This document shows positions 1 through 6,327 of a stretch of DNA of 64,000 nucleotides, in pieces. The stretch's first letter is position 1. Each line of letters begins with the position of its first letter. Position numbers and translations under genes: made by a program. Below the pieces are notes generated by a model that had not been told where the DNA came from, did not search any database, and was given only the letters and a program-made list of their open reading frames with translations. The stretch spans positions 1,426,001 to 1,490,000 of the forward strand of contig NZ_CP113054.1 in assembly GCF_026625605.1 (NCBI RefSeq), given 5' to 3'. The stretch is from Luteolibacter sp. SL250. Lineage in GTDB: Bacteria; Verrucomicrobiota; Verrucomicrobiia; Verrucomicrobiales; Akkermansiaceae.

Positions 1-274
1 CCTGGAGCGCACGCTCCGCAGCCTTCACCATGCGCTGCTGCTGCCGATAGTAGGAAAGCCACTCGTAGAACGTGGACACCGAGACGGTGAAACCATGCTC
101 CTCCTGGATGTGGACCAGCATTTCCTCCACGTTGCGACCGTCCGTGCCATCCGTGGGGTGCATCAGCAGCCACAGCGTTTCCTGGTCCACCTCCGGGAGT
201 CCCTTCAGCTTGGCATCGCTGCGGACCTTGGGAGCGGAGTCCCAGCCCGGCTTGCCTGTTCGTTCGTTGGCCAT
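1..274 (-). CDS. Mu gp27-like (DUF3486) phage protein, 5' part only
   Basis: The frame opens at ATG 274 on the minus strand and runs off the left edge, giving about 91 residues. The N-terminus MANERTGKPGWDSAPKVR is followed by a short basic/acidic segment and a helical region (LPEVDQETLWLLMHP, then VSVSTFYEWLSYYRQQQ) that looks like an HTH. Mu gp27-type proteins (DUF3486) have this layout: a conserved LP near the N-terminus, then an HTH. They sit just upstream of the large terminase subunit, so this is probably a small-terminase-like packaging protein, with the large subunit expected beyond the window. The start is 14 bp after the preceding gene's stop. The family call is from memory of the pattern. 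Confidence 0.6.
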   Translation of the reverse strand, partial: MANERTGKPGWDSAPKVRSDAKLKGLPEVDQETLWLLMHPTDGTDGRNVEEMLVHIQEEHGFTVSVSTFYEWLSYYRQQQRMVKAAERALQ

Positions 275-288
275 TCACGGAAATCGGT

Positions 289-552
289 TCAGAGGGTTGC
301 GAGAAGCACGCGGCCACGCTCGGTGATCGCGTATTGTTGGATGGAGTCGTCCAGGTCGGAGGGCACCAGCACGATGAAGCCACCCTTCACCAGCCAGCCG
401 ATGTGGTTGGTCCACTCCTCATCCGTCACCGGTGGGCGGAGCAGCGTGGAGACGAAGTTCCGGAGGATGGAAACCTCCACGGCATACCCCTGCGCGTTCT
501 TGAGCGTCTCAAGGATCGTGCGGCGGATGATGGTGATGCGTGCGGGATCCAT
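289..552 (-). CDS. Small winged-helix phage protein (Mu gp26 position)
   Basis: 87 residues. Its helix-rich N-terminus (ITIIRRTILETLKNAQGYAV), central helix (TDEEWTNHIGWLVKGGFIVL) and C-terminal beta wing (QQYAITERGRVLLATL) read as a winged helix-turn-helix fold of the ArsR/PadR size class. Mu-like phages carry such a protein between gp25 and gp27, which is the position seen here. It starts 2 bp after the stop of the upstream gene and is surely co-translated with it. A role in late gene expression or packaging is inference from position only. Confidence 0.6.
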   Translation of the reverse strand: MDPARITIIRRTILETLKNAQGYAVEVSILRNFVSTLLRPPVTDEEWTNHIGWLVKGGFIVLVPSDLDDSIQQYAITERGRVLLATL

Positions 553-554
553 GG

Positions 555-968
555 TCAGCGGGAGGAACGGGGTTTGGGGCCAAATTGCAGATCCAGTCGC
601 GCATGCCAGTCGCGGGCCACGTCATCCATCTTTTCCTTGATGCGGGTCTCACGCTCCTGACCGGACTCCAGCAGCTGCCTGTACTGCTCCCCCTGGTCGC
701 GGCGGAGATCTCGGAGATCTTGATCGAACCGCTCCATCCGATCCGTGAGCGGCTTGATGTCGTTGAAGGTCACAAAGCCCGGCGTGTTCTGGATCCGGAT
801 CGGTTGCCCCGAAATGCTCACGCTGGACTCCGCCTTCGCTTCCTCTTTCCAGCGCTTCTTCAGGATCGGCCCGAGGATGGCCGCGATCAGAGCCATGGTG
901 AACGTGGAGATCCACCCCAGCAGCTTGAGCACCTCATCGAACGTGATGTTGGAAAGCGTATCCATCAT
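555..968 (-). CDS. Membrane-anchored coiled-coil phage protein (DUF2730/Mu gp25-like)
   Basis: 137 residues from ATG 968, chosen because it overlaps the upstream TGA as ATGA and starts just before a membrane helix (LLGWISTFTMALIAAILGPIL, about residues 14-34). The rest is a charged alpha-helical segment (DRMERFDQDLRDLRRDQGEQ) predicted to be a coiled coil. One N-terminal transmembrane helix followed by a coiled coil is the layout of the DUF2730 protein (gp25) of Mu, and the neighbours fit gp26 and gp27. The frame is open further upstream, but that extension overlaps the previous gene and lacks coding character. Function unknown. Confidence 0.6.
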   Translation of the reverse strand: MMDTLSNITFDEVLKLLGWISTFTMALIAAILGPILKKRWKEEAKAESSVSISGQPIRIQNTPGFVTFNDIKPLTDRMERFDQDLRDLRRDQGEQYRQLLESGQERETRIKEKMDDVARDWHARLDLQFGPKPRSSR

Positions 969-1189
969 CGTGCCAGTCCCTTTCCACCCGCGAACCGTGC
1001 CCCTGCTTCCAGGATGCAAAGCCCGTGCACATACCTTGCGGCATCCGTCTCCGGCTCCGTCCGCACCGCCGCCCAATAAGCCTTGCCCAGCTTCTTGCGG
1101 GACAGCCGGGCGACCGCCTTCTCAGGATTCCGCTTCGTGACCAGGCGCTGGATGATCTCCTCGCCGCTCACGGTGTGGATCCTTTCCAT
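965..1189 (-). CDS. Small phage protein of unknown function
   Basis: 74 residues, mixed charge, no membrane segment, one cysteine (HGLCILEAG). It overlaps the end of the amidase gene by 22 bp and hands over to the next gene by an ATGA overlap, so it is a genuine member of the leftward late operon. I do not recognise the family. Its position between the endolysin and the gp25-like gene is that of small accessory lysis or head genes in Mu-like phages, but nothing in the sequence proves either. Confidence 0.5.
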   Translation of the reverse strand: MERIHTVSGEEIIQRLVTKRNPEKAVARLSRKKLGKAYWAAVRTEPETDAARYVHGLCILEAGARFAGGKGLAR

Positions 1190-1932
1190 TGGGTTCTGAT
1201 CCAGCTCCGGATCCCGCCTGCGATCACCTTCGCCAGAAGGGCACGCTCGCCCGTCTCATCGAACTGTGACCACTCCGCCGGGTTGTCGCCGAAGAACGGC
1301 TCCACCAACGCACAAGGACAGTGGGGAAGGGAGAGGAACAAGGCCCCGCGATCCTTAGGCGACTTCGGCTTCAGGCCACGGGAGACACGGTTCGGATAGG
1401 CTTGGTCCAGCGCATCCAGGATGGACTTCGCCAGGGTCACCCCACGGACGGAGTCCTTCCAGTGCAGGACCTCATGGCCCTTCGCCTTCTTGTCGTAGGC
1501 GTTGAAATGGAACTCGACCGCACCGGTGATGCCGTCCGTCAGCATCTGCTGGGCGAGCCACCGCATGGCGGACTCGTAGCCATTCCCCTTGTAGAGCGAA
1601 TAGATGGAAACCCGGATGCCCCACTCCCGCAGCCAACCCGCGACGAGTTGGATCACCGGCAGGTTGTAGTCCTCCTCGGACACACCACCCGCACCCACAT
1701 TGCCCTCATCACCGGCCCGGCCATGTCCCAGGCACAGCGCGATGTGCTGTGAGCTATCAACCTTCGGCAGCGGCGCGATCGGCACCAGCTCCGCTTCAGG
1801 CGTCCCGGGAGCAGGAAAGCCCAGCTTGTCATTGATGAGGTCCAGCAGCTCGGCGGTCACATCCTCAGACCAGGGCATCCCGCTCCGGTTCGTGATGTGC
1901 CACCGTGCGGTGGTGAGAAGATCGGCCTTCAT
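1168..1932 (-). CDS. N-acetylmuramoyl-L-alanine amidase endolysin (Amidase_3 type)
   Basis: 254 residues from ATG 1932. An open extension upstream is rejected because it translates an intergenic hairpin repeat. The enzyme should cut the amide bond between MurNAc and the stem peptide to lyse the host. The zinc site of the Amidase_3 fold is visible: H70 in CLGHGRAGDEG, E87 in SEEDYN, H142 in EFHFNAYD, with catalytic E211 in LVEPFFGDN. There is no signal peptide, so export would need the neighbouring holin. About 55 N-terminal residues before the catalytic fold may form a small extra domain. It lies downstream of the two-helix membrane protein at 2123-2638, forming a lysis cassette. Confidence 0.82.
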   Translation of the reverse strand: MKADLLTTARWHITNRSGMPWSEDVTAELLDLINDKLGFPAPGTPEAELVPIAPLPKVDSSQHIALCLGHGRAGDEGNVGAGGVSEEDYNLPVIQLVAGWLREWGIRVSIYSLYKGNGYESAMRWLAQQMLTDGITGAVEFHFNAYDKKAKGHEVLHWKDSVRGVTLAKSILDALDQAYPNRVSRGLKPKSPKDRGALFLSLPHCPCALVEPFFGDNPAEWSQFDETGERALLAKVIAGGIRSWIRTQWKGSTP

Positions 1933-1954
1933 GTTGACGTTCTTGGTTTGGATC

Positions 1955-2003
1955 GTGGCTGTGGCGTCCCGCCGCAGGCCGTGGCTGTGGCGTCTCGCCG
2001 CAG
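1955..2003. repeat. Paired-hairpin repeat, family 1, copy a
   Basis: Two consecutive copies of a 17-base hairpin (TGTGGCGTCCCGCCGCA at 1960-1976, then a one-base variant at 1986-2002) joined by GGCCG. It lies 23 bp upstream of the amidase start, in the leader of that gene. Related copies are at 6230, 10823, 11583 and 53835. Confidence 0.85.
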
Positions 2004-2077
2004 TTCTCTTCGGGTTCAGGAAATGGCGGGGGAGAGCTTCCACGGGCCGCATATCATCGCGTCACCCTCTGCCCTCA

Positions 2078-2119
2078 GCGGGCGCTCACAACGCCCGCCG
2101 GTGACCCCATTTGATGGGG
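2078..2119. other. Two adjacent hairpins after the holin gene
   Basis: GCGGGCG/CGCCCGC with a 7-base loop (2078-2098) and CCCCAT-TTG-ATGGGG (2105-2119) lie directly downstream of the leftward holin candidate's stop at 2123. No U-run follows on the minus strand, so they are more likely an mRNA-stabilising or attenuating structure than a rho-independent terminator. The 1933-2122 gap otherwise holds only the family 1 repeat. Confidence 0.55.
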
Positions 2120-2122
2120 GAG

Positions 2123-2638
2123 TTACTTCTCAGGCTTCACCTCGCGGGCCAGCGGGCCGGAAACCTCAGCCCATCCCGTCAGCTTGCCCGTCTCCGGGTC
2201 ATAGACCGGCACCTTCGCCGTGTAGGACGGCGGCTTGCCTGGCTCGAACGTCAGCCCGGCCTTCGCGCCGGATTCAGGATGGCGGTAAAAGACGCCGCCG
2301 GTCATCGGATAGTCAGCGCACGACGGCAGCAGCCCCCCGACTGCCGCCGCCATGCTGATGAGCAGGACGGACGCCCCCCCGGACATTCCGCCTGATGCCG
2401 CATTCCCCAGGCGTTCGCCCAGGGACGGGAAAACTTTGCCAAGCGCCGCGATCACCAGCCGCACCGCCACGATGGCCAGCAGCGCGAAGAACGCCGCCAG
2501 CGGATCCACAAGATCCTTCCCGGCGTCATTGATCTGGTTGACCGTCGCCGGATCCACCGGCGTCTTTGTGGCGATGTAGGTGCCGATCCCGGCAAGGCCG
2601 GTCAGCAGATGGCGGAGGTGCGTCGTGAGTTGGTTCAT
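2123..2638 (-). CDS. Two-helix membrane protein, holin candidate
   Basis: 171 residues. A hydrophilic N-terminus is followed by a membrane helix at about 47-65 (PLAAFFALLAIVAVRLVIAAL), a glycine-rich turn, and a second hydrophobic helix at about 92-104 (VLLISMAAAVGGLL) ending at a cysteine (PSCADYP). The remaining 60 residues are polar and beta-rich, with a proline-rich stretch. Two helices right before the endolysin gene are typical of phage holins. The cysteine after the second helix resembles a lipobox but sits internally, so a lipid-anchored spanin domain fused to a holin is a speculative alternative. It starts 133 bp after the stop of the HTH gene. Confidence 0.5.
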   Translation of the reverse strand: MNQLTTHLRHLLTGLAGIGTYIATKTPVDPATVNQINDAGKDLVDPLAAFFALLAIVAVRLVIAALGKVFPSLGERLGNAASGGMSGGASVLLISMAAAVGGLLPSCADYPMTGGVFYRHPESGAKAGLTFEPGKPPSYTAKVPVYDPETGKLTGWAEVSGPLAREVKPEK

Positions 2639-2771
2639 GGCGGTGCGTGTCCTGGCGACGCACGCATCAAACCATCGAAATCACCATCGGGGCGGCACCG
2701 CCGCTACTCACATCCACTCCCGCTATTTCCGCTACTCGACCGGAAATTCCCCCCTTCAGACGCCGCCGGAA

Positions 2772-3050
2772 TCAACCGGCCATCTGCCCGTGCTTATGCC
2801 TCCACACGCTCAGCAGATCAACGCGGAAATGCGAGTTCGGGCGCAGCGGGTTCCGCTTGTAGCCCTTGATCTGCCCGGATGCGATCAGGTCATAGATCGT
2901 CTCCCGGTCGCAATCGTCCAGGATCTGGCAGGCCGTCGCCACATCGCCCCAGCGCCGGAGCTGGCCACCGGACTTCGTGGAAAGCTGCGTCCCTTCCGTC
3001 CAGGAACGCTCCGGAAACAGTGACAACTGGAGGGTGGAACTGTCAGCCAT
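2772..3050 (-). CDS. Excisionase/MerR-like HTH DNA-binding protein
   Basis: 92 residues. The C-terminal 60 residues form a helix-turn-helix of the HTH_17/AlpA type: GDVATACQILDDCDRETIYD, then a short turn, LIASGQIKGYKR, and a wing ending in FRVDLLSVWRHK. The N-terminal 30 residues are probably disordered. In Mu the late-gene activator Mor precedes the lysis gene at this place. This protein is not recognisably Mor, but as the DNA-binding protein just ahead of holin and endolysin it could control late transcription. That role is inference; a directionality factor is the alternative. Confidence 0.55.
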   Translation of the reverse strand: MADSSTLQLSLFPERSWTEGTQLSTKSGGQLRRWGDVATACQILDDCDRETIYDLIASGQIKGYKRNPLRPNSHFRVDLLSVWRHKHGQMAG

Positions 3051-3083
3051 GCACCCATCCTACCACGGGTGGGGCAAAATGGA

Positions 3084-3674
3084 TCACTCGGTCACCAGAC
3101 CGAGGGCCACTGCTTCCCTCCAGCGCAGACTCCGGACGCCATATCCCGAGTCAATTTTGAATGGTGGCCACGGAAGTCCAAAGTCCGAAAGCGCCCACCA
3201 GATAGCATCGCCTTTCTTCGCGATCATGCGCTCGCCATACAACTGACCACCTGAATCCATCCAGCGACGCTTCCAATCGAGCTGCTCCTCAAGCGTGCTG
3301 ATCTGGATCAGTTCCCAGCATGGCACTGCCTCCAGGATATCGGGGTCTATTCCCGACCTCCAGTTCGCATATCCGCACGCCAGCCCCACATGCATCTCCC
3401 AAACCATTCCCAGGCATTCACTCGTCCGGAGATCACGGATCGTGCTCCTGTCTTCCGGCCTTGGACGATACTTCATCCAGTAAAGGTCATCGTGCATCTC
3501 ATCCATGAACCGGCTGCGCTCCATCACCCGGCCATCCACCCGCTCCATGCGCAGCTTCGCGGAGATCTTCGGTGTCGCCTTCTCGATGAACCCCTCATGC
3601 TCGATGCCGAGCTTGGAAAACACCCACCGATGGTTCGCATCGAACCATCCCACCGCATGGGGAAGCCCCGCCAT
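3084..3674 (-). CDS. Phage protein of unknown function
   Basis: 196 residues, rich in aromatic residues, no signal peptide and no membrane helix. The C-terminus (ALSDFGLPWPPFKIDSGYGV, then RSLRWREAVALGLV) resembles the end of small conserved phage/prophage proteins with a WPPF..SG pattern, but I cannot name the family. It starts 5 bp after the lipoprotein gene stop and lies in the leftward operon headed by the repressor. GC content is lower than in the flanking early genes. Confidence 0.5.
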   Translation of the reverse strand: MAGLPHAVGWFDANHRWVFSKLGIEHEGFIEKATPKISAKLRMERVDGRVMERSRFMDEMHDDLYWMKYRPRPEDRSTIRDLRTSECLGMVWEMHVGLACGYANWRSGIDPDILEAVPCWELIQISTLEEQLDWKRRWMDSGGQLYGERMIAKKGDAIWWALSDFGLPWPPFKIDSGYGVRSLRWREAVALGLVTE

Positions 3675-3679
3675 AACGC

Positions 3680-4183
3680 CTAATTGCCCTTCGGAAGCTG
3701 CGCGGCCAGCCGGTGGATCTCCGCAGTCTGTTCGTTGATCGTGGCAGTCTGGCTGTTCATCATCTTCAGCCGGGCCGGATCGGTGTCAGGATTGGCCAGC
3801 ACCGGCGGAACATGCTGCGCGATCCCATCGTTCGCCGCGTCGTAGATCACCACCGCAGTGTGCAGGTAGGACACCAGCTCCTGGAGCTTCGGGGATCGGT
3901 CCTTTTCCGGCACCTCCAGCGCCATCTCCAGACACAGACTCAACCATTGTCCGTTGGAAACCTGCTCACTCAGCAGCGAATGGGCGGACTGGATGTCAGG
4001 AGTTGCATCCACACCCGGATCCTTCTCGGTGACCGGCTTGGCCTCATCCAGCAGCCGTGCCCTGGATTCCTTCAGCCGGGCATTCTCCCGCTTGAGGGAC
4101 TCCATCTCCATCTGTGCTGCCTCATCCTGGCAGCCCACCAGCAGCAACGCTGCCGCCACCATAAAACATGCTGTCGTTTTCAT
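3680..4183 (-). CDS. Prophage-encoded lipoprotein with coiled coil
   Basis: 167 residues from ATG 4183, which overlaps the repressor stop as ATGA. The first 18 residues are a lipoprotein signal (MKTTACFMVAAALLLVGCQ) with lipobox LVGC, so the mature protein should be acylated at C18. A short coiled coil follows (MESLKRENARLKESRARLLD). Because it is co-transcribed with the repressor it may be expressed in the lysogen, pointing to a surface role such as superinfection exclusion. A spanin subunit for lysis is the alternative. Neither is shown by the sequence. Confidence 0.6.
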   Translation of the reverse strand: MKTTACFMVAAALLLVGCQDEAAQMEMESLKRENARLKESRARLLDEAKPVTEKDPGVDATPDIQSAHSLLSEQVSNGQWLSLCLEMALEVPEKDRSPKLQELVSYLHTAVVIYDAANDGIAQHVPPVLANPDTDPARLKMMNSQTATINEQTAEIHRLAAQLPKGN

Positions 4184-4779
4184 CGGTTCCAAAGTTGCGT
4201 CCAGCTTCCAAACACAGGGTAGATCCATGCAAATTCCTCCGGAGCATGTTCGCTCACCGGGTATCGTTCATTCAGTGGTGCGAGGATGAGCCGGGATCCG
4301 TTCATTTCTAACTGACGGCAGATCACCCCATCGTTGTTGAACCGCGCCACCACGATGCACCCGCTGTAGGGCTGTTCGCTGGGCTGCACCACCAGTACAT
4401 CGCCATGGTGGAGACTTAGCCCCTTCTGGCCGATCATCGAATCCCCCTCCAGCACAAGGCCGAACGCCTTCGGATCGCGGCAGTCGGTTGGAATCGTTTT
4501 CTGCCAGGAGAAAGGCGTCTCCTCATACACTCCGGCGGACCCAGCATGCGCCCATCCCAACAGGGGTATGCGCCTCTGCTTGCCATTTTCGACAGCGGCC
4601 TCCTGGACTTGCGTCGAAAGCGCCTGCAATCGCGCCTTTAGGGCATCGCTCGCTTCCTTCTTTCCGCCTTCCAGCAGGCTCACGTAATTGCCAGTCACAC
4701 CCAATTTGGACGCGATTTCTTCCTGAGTTAGATCCAATTCCTTCCTGATGCGGAAAAGGATGGAGGAAAATTCTTCCAT
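4180..4779 (-). CDS. CI/LexA-type phage repressor (HTH plus S24 domain)
   Basis: 199 residues from ATG 4779. An HTH_3 domain (about residues 8-42; LDLTQEEIASKLGVTGNYVS) is joined by a linker to a LexA-like S24 domain. The A79-G80 cleavage bond lies in WAHAGSAG and the nucleophile is S114 in EGDSM. Aligned by eye on LexA (VARIDDEVTVKRL), the general-base lysine corresponds to R155 in VARFNNDGVICRQL, so self-cleavage may be impaired. It should keep the lytic genes silent in the lysogen by binding the short divergent region up to 4834. It heads the leftward operon and is translationally coupled to the lipoprotein. No strong Shine-Dalgarno sequence is visible. Confidence 0.85.
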   Translation of the reverse strand: MEEFSSILFRIRKELDLTQEEIASKLGVTGNYVSLLEGGKKEASDALKARLQALSTQVQEAAVENGKQRRIPLLGWAHAGSAGVYEETPFSWQKTIPTDCRDPKAFGLVLEGDSMIGQKGLSLHHGDVLVVQPSEQPYSGCIVVARFNNDGVICRQLEMNGSRLILAPLNERYPVSEHAPEEFAWIYPVFGSWTQLWNR

Positions 4780-4795
4780 AAGTGTGAAATAGATT

Positions 4796-4823
4796 TTGAC
4801 TGAATTTCTAACTTGGTTATGGT
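4796..4823 (+). promoter_or_regulatory. Predicted early promoter and operator between repressor and ner
   Basis: TTGACT (4796-4801), a 16-base spacer and TATGGT (4818-4823) form a plausible sigma70-type promoter for the rightward early operon. An 11-base palindrome TAAC-TTG-GTTA (4809-4819) covers its spacer and is a good operator candidate. The ner-like ATG at 4835 would lie only about 5 bases from the predicted transcript start, so the early mRNA may be nearly leaderless. The whole divergent control region is just 55 bp. Confidence 0.5.
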
Positions 4824-4834
4824 GGCCCCAAGTG

Positions 4835-5044
4835 ATGCCCCCAACTGCTACGACTCCAGTCAAAGGACCACAAGGTGAATTTTCTCACCGAGTCAAAATT
4901 CGCCTCCTCGAACTCGGCTGGAGTGTGACCCAGCTCGCCCGCCGGATCGGGGTGAATCGGAACACCGTGTCCCGGGCCATCCACCACGACCTCTACCAAC
5001 CCACCCGCCGCCTCATTGCCGCGGAACTCAACATCCCCCTGTGA
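4835..5044 (+). CDS. Ner/Cro-like HTH regulator, first gene of the early operon
   Basis: 69 residues from ATG 4835. A TTG at 4796 in the same frame is rejected because it coincides with the predicted -35 box. The core is a compact HTH (LLELGWSVTQLARRIGVNRN, then TVSRAIHHDLYQPTRRLIA), as in Mu Ner and Cro, which are also the first early genes opposite the repressor. It should dampen early transcription and the repressor promoter. The gene ends in a GTGA overlap with the next one. Confidence 0.7.
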   Translation: MPPTATTPVKGPQGEFSHRVKIRLLELGWSVTQLARRIGVNRNTVSRAIHHDLYQPTRRLIAAELNIPL

Positions 5045-5256
5045 AACCCACTCCTGCCATTGACCTCGTGGCCCTCGCGGTCCGCCACCTGGAAGAGATC
5101 CCTAACAACGCCCACCGCGCACGGATCCTCGACGCCGCCGCTGGCGTCTGCACCCAGGCCCAGCGGGACGATCTCGCGGAAGCCCTCCGCTCGGCAGCCA
5201 CCGATCTGCGCAAGGCCGAAGATGCCCAGCTCTCTCTCAGCGAAACCTTCTCATGA
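5041..5256 (+). CDS. Small early phage protein of unknown function
   Basis: 71 residues, starting with GTG at 5041 inside the stop of the Ner-like gene (GTGA) and ending in an ATGA overlap with the next gene. It is entirely alpha-helical in appearance (LVALAVRHLEEIPNNAHRAR), with no cysteine pair or membrane helix. I do not recognise the family. Its coupling on both sides marks it as a real early gene. Confidence 0.55.
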   Translation: MKPTPAIDLVALAVRHLEEIPNNAHRARILDAAAGVCTQAQRDDLAEALRSAATDLRKAEDAQLSLSETFS

Positions 5257-5507
5257 ACCAAGCCACCCTCCTTTCCATCGACCTCGCCTTGCATGAGCTG
5301 CGCCGCCGCCAGCTCACCGGGGAGGAGTGCCCGCCGCCCGGCGCGGCCACGGCGCGGACCATCGAGCGCATCTCCACCGAACTCGGCCACCCCGTCTCCC
5401 GCCGCACCTTCGCCCGCTATGAGCAGCAGCTCGTCATGCGCCTTGCCAAGCGCATGCACATCGAAGCCGCCGACGCCATCGCCCTCTTCCGTCGCATCAA
5501 ACCCTGA
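5253..5507 (+). CDS. Small early phage protein, possible DNA-binding helix bundle
   Basis: 84 residues from ATG 5253, overlapping the previous stop. The middle (ATARTIERISTELGHPVSRR, then TFARYEQQLVMRLAKRMH) looks like a helix-turn-helix with a basic C-terminus, so DNA binding is possible. No family recognised. It is followed 15 bp later by another short gene of the same operon. Confidence 0.5.
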   Translation: MNQATLLSIDLALHELRRRQLTGEECPPPGAATARTIERISTELGHPVSRRTFARYEQQLVMRLAKRMHIEAADAIALFRRIKP

Positions 5508-5522
5508 ACCCCACCGCACCCC

Positions 5523-5711
5523 ATGACAGCCCTCCCATTCACCGTCACCGGATTCCGTGAACTCGGCGTCCGCCGCCTCCTCCAGTGCGCGAGCATCAAC
5601 CTCCAGATGGCCCGCGACTTCAAGAAAGCCGGGAACCTCCGCCGCCGCCTCTACCACCTCGACGTCGCCCGCCGCTGCCGCCGTGACGCCCGCGAACTCG
5701 CCGCCGCCTGA
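5523..5711 (+). CDS. Small basic early phage protein
   Basis: 62 residues, very rich in arginine and leucine (RRRLYHLDVARRCRRDAREL), helical, no membrane segment. Basic proteins of this size in early phage operons often bind nucleic acid or a host enzyme, but nothing specific can be read here. The start at 5523 is the first ATG after the previous stop. Confidence 0.45.
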   Translation: MTALPFTVTGFRELGVRRLLQCASINLQMARDFKKAGNLRRRLYHLDVARRCRRDARELAAA

Positions 5712-5730
5712 ACCACCCACCGCCACCACC

Positions 5731-5904
5731 ATGCTCCCGCTCATTGAACCCATGATCCTCCTCGGCGGTGCCGCCATCATCTTCGGCCTTGGCTACATCG
5801 CCGGGGTGGGGAACCGCCGCCGCTCCCAGGCCGCGCTCCTCCACCGCCTCCGCCGCGACGGCACCATCTCCATGCCCATCAAACCCGAGCCACCCCGCCT
5901 GTGA
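5731..5904 (+). CDS. Small membrane protein, early operon
   Basis: 57 residues with one N-terminal membrane helix (LIEPMILLGGAAIIFGLGYI, about residues 4-25) followed by a basic tail (NRRRSQAALLHRLRRD), so N-out/C-in topology is expected. It ends in a GTGA overlap with the next mini-gene, which also encodes a single membrane helix. Function unknown; the pair may act together. Confidence 0.5.
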   Translation: MLPLIEPMILLGGAAIIFGLGYIAGVGNRRRSQAALLHRLRRDGTISMPIKPEPPRL

Positions 5905-5981
5905 AAGACTGGCAATTCCACACCCTCCTCATCCTCGGCACCTGGCTCGCCATCTACCTCCTCACCAAACCCCTCCTCTGA
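5901..5981 (+). CDS. 26-residue single-helix membrane peptide
   Basis: GTG at 5901 overlaps the previous TGA. The peptide (VKDWQFHTLLILGTWLAIYL plus six residues) is essentially one membrane helix ending KPLL. The next start follows 2 bp after its stop. Overlap with the upstream gene, tight spacing downstream and the membrane-helix composition argue that it is translated despite its size. Too short for a family assignment. Confidence 0.4.
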   Translation: MKDWQFHTLLILGTWLAIYLLTKPLL

Positions 5982-5983
5982 AC

Positions 5984-6319
5984 ATGAAAGTCATTCGTTG
6001 CTCCAACTGTGGATGCATTGCCGGTCTCGGCACACCGTTGTTATCCCGCGAAGAAATCGAAGCGGGCGTGGGACTGGTCCTCGAACACGGCACGGCCTCA
6101 CCGTTCAAGGCCGATGTCCCCGCCCTCATCAAGGCGGCGGAAGACTTCGCCCAGCCCACCGCCGAGAACCTGCCTCCTGCAAAGCCCGTGCAGCCCGCCT
6201 GCATGTTCATGGCCGCCCTCGATCACCCCGTGGCTGGGGCATCTTGCCCCAGGCCGTTGCCGGGGCGTCCCGCCCCGATCCCCACCGTCACCAGCAACGG
6301 CAACCCCATCACCCTCTGA
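5984..6319 (+). CDS. Early phage protein with N-terminal zinc-knuckle motif
   Basis: 111 residues from ATG 5984. The N-terminus MKVIRCSNCGCIAGLG has a CxxCxC cluster suggesting a metal-binding knuckle, but no second cysteine pair follows except a lone C near residue 73. The last 35 residues are encoded by a family 1 paired-hairpin repeat (6230-6277), giving the low-complexity HPVAGASCPRPLPGRPAPIP. The repeat therefore appears to have been inserted into the 3' end of the gene and replaced the native C-terminus in frame. Function unknown. Confidence 0.45.
   Translation: MKVIRCSNCGCIAGLGTPLLSREEIEAGVGLVLEHGTASPFKADVPALIKAAEDFAQPTAENLPPAKPVQPACMFMAALDHPVAGASCPRPLPGRPAPIPTVTSNGNPITL
6230..6277. 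repeat. Paired-hairpin repeat, family 1, copy b (inside a CDS end)
   Basis: Hairpin TGGGGCATCTTGCCCCA (6235-6251), the linker GGCCGTTGC, and hairpin CGGGGCGTCCCGCCCCG (6261-6277). The first stem differs from copies a, c and d on both strands at once, so pairing is kept. It is read through as the C-terminus of the 5984-6319 gene. Confidence 0.85.
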
Positions 6320-6327
6320 CCACCTCC

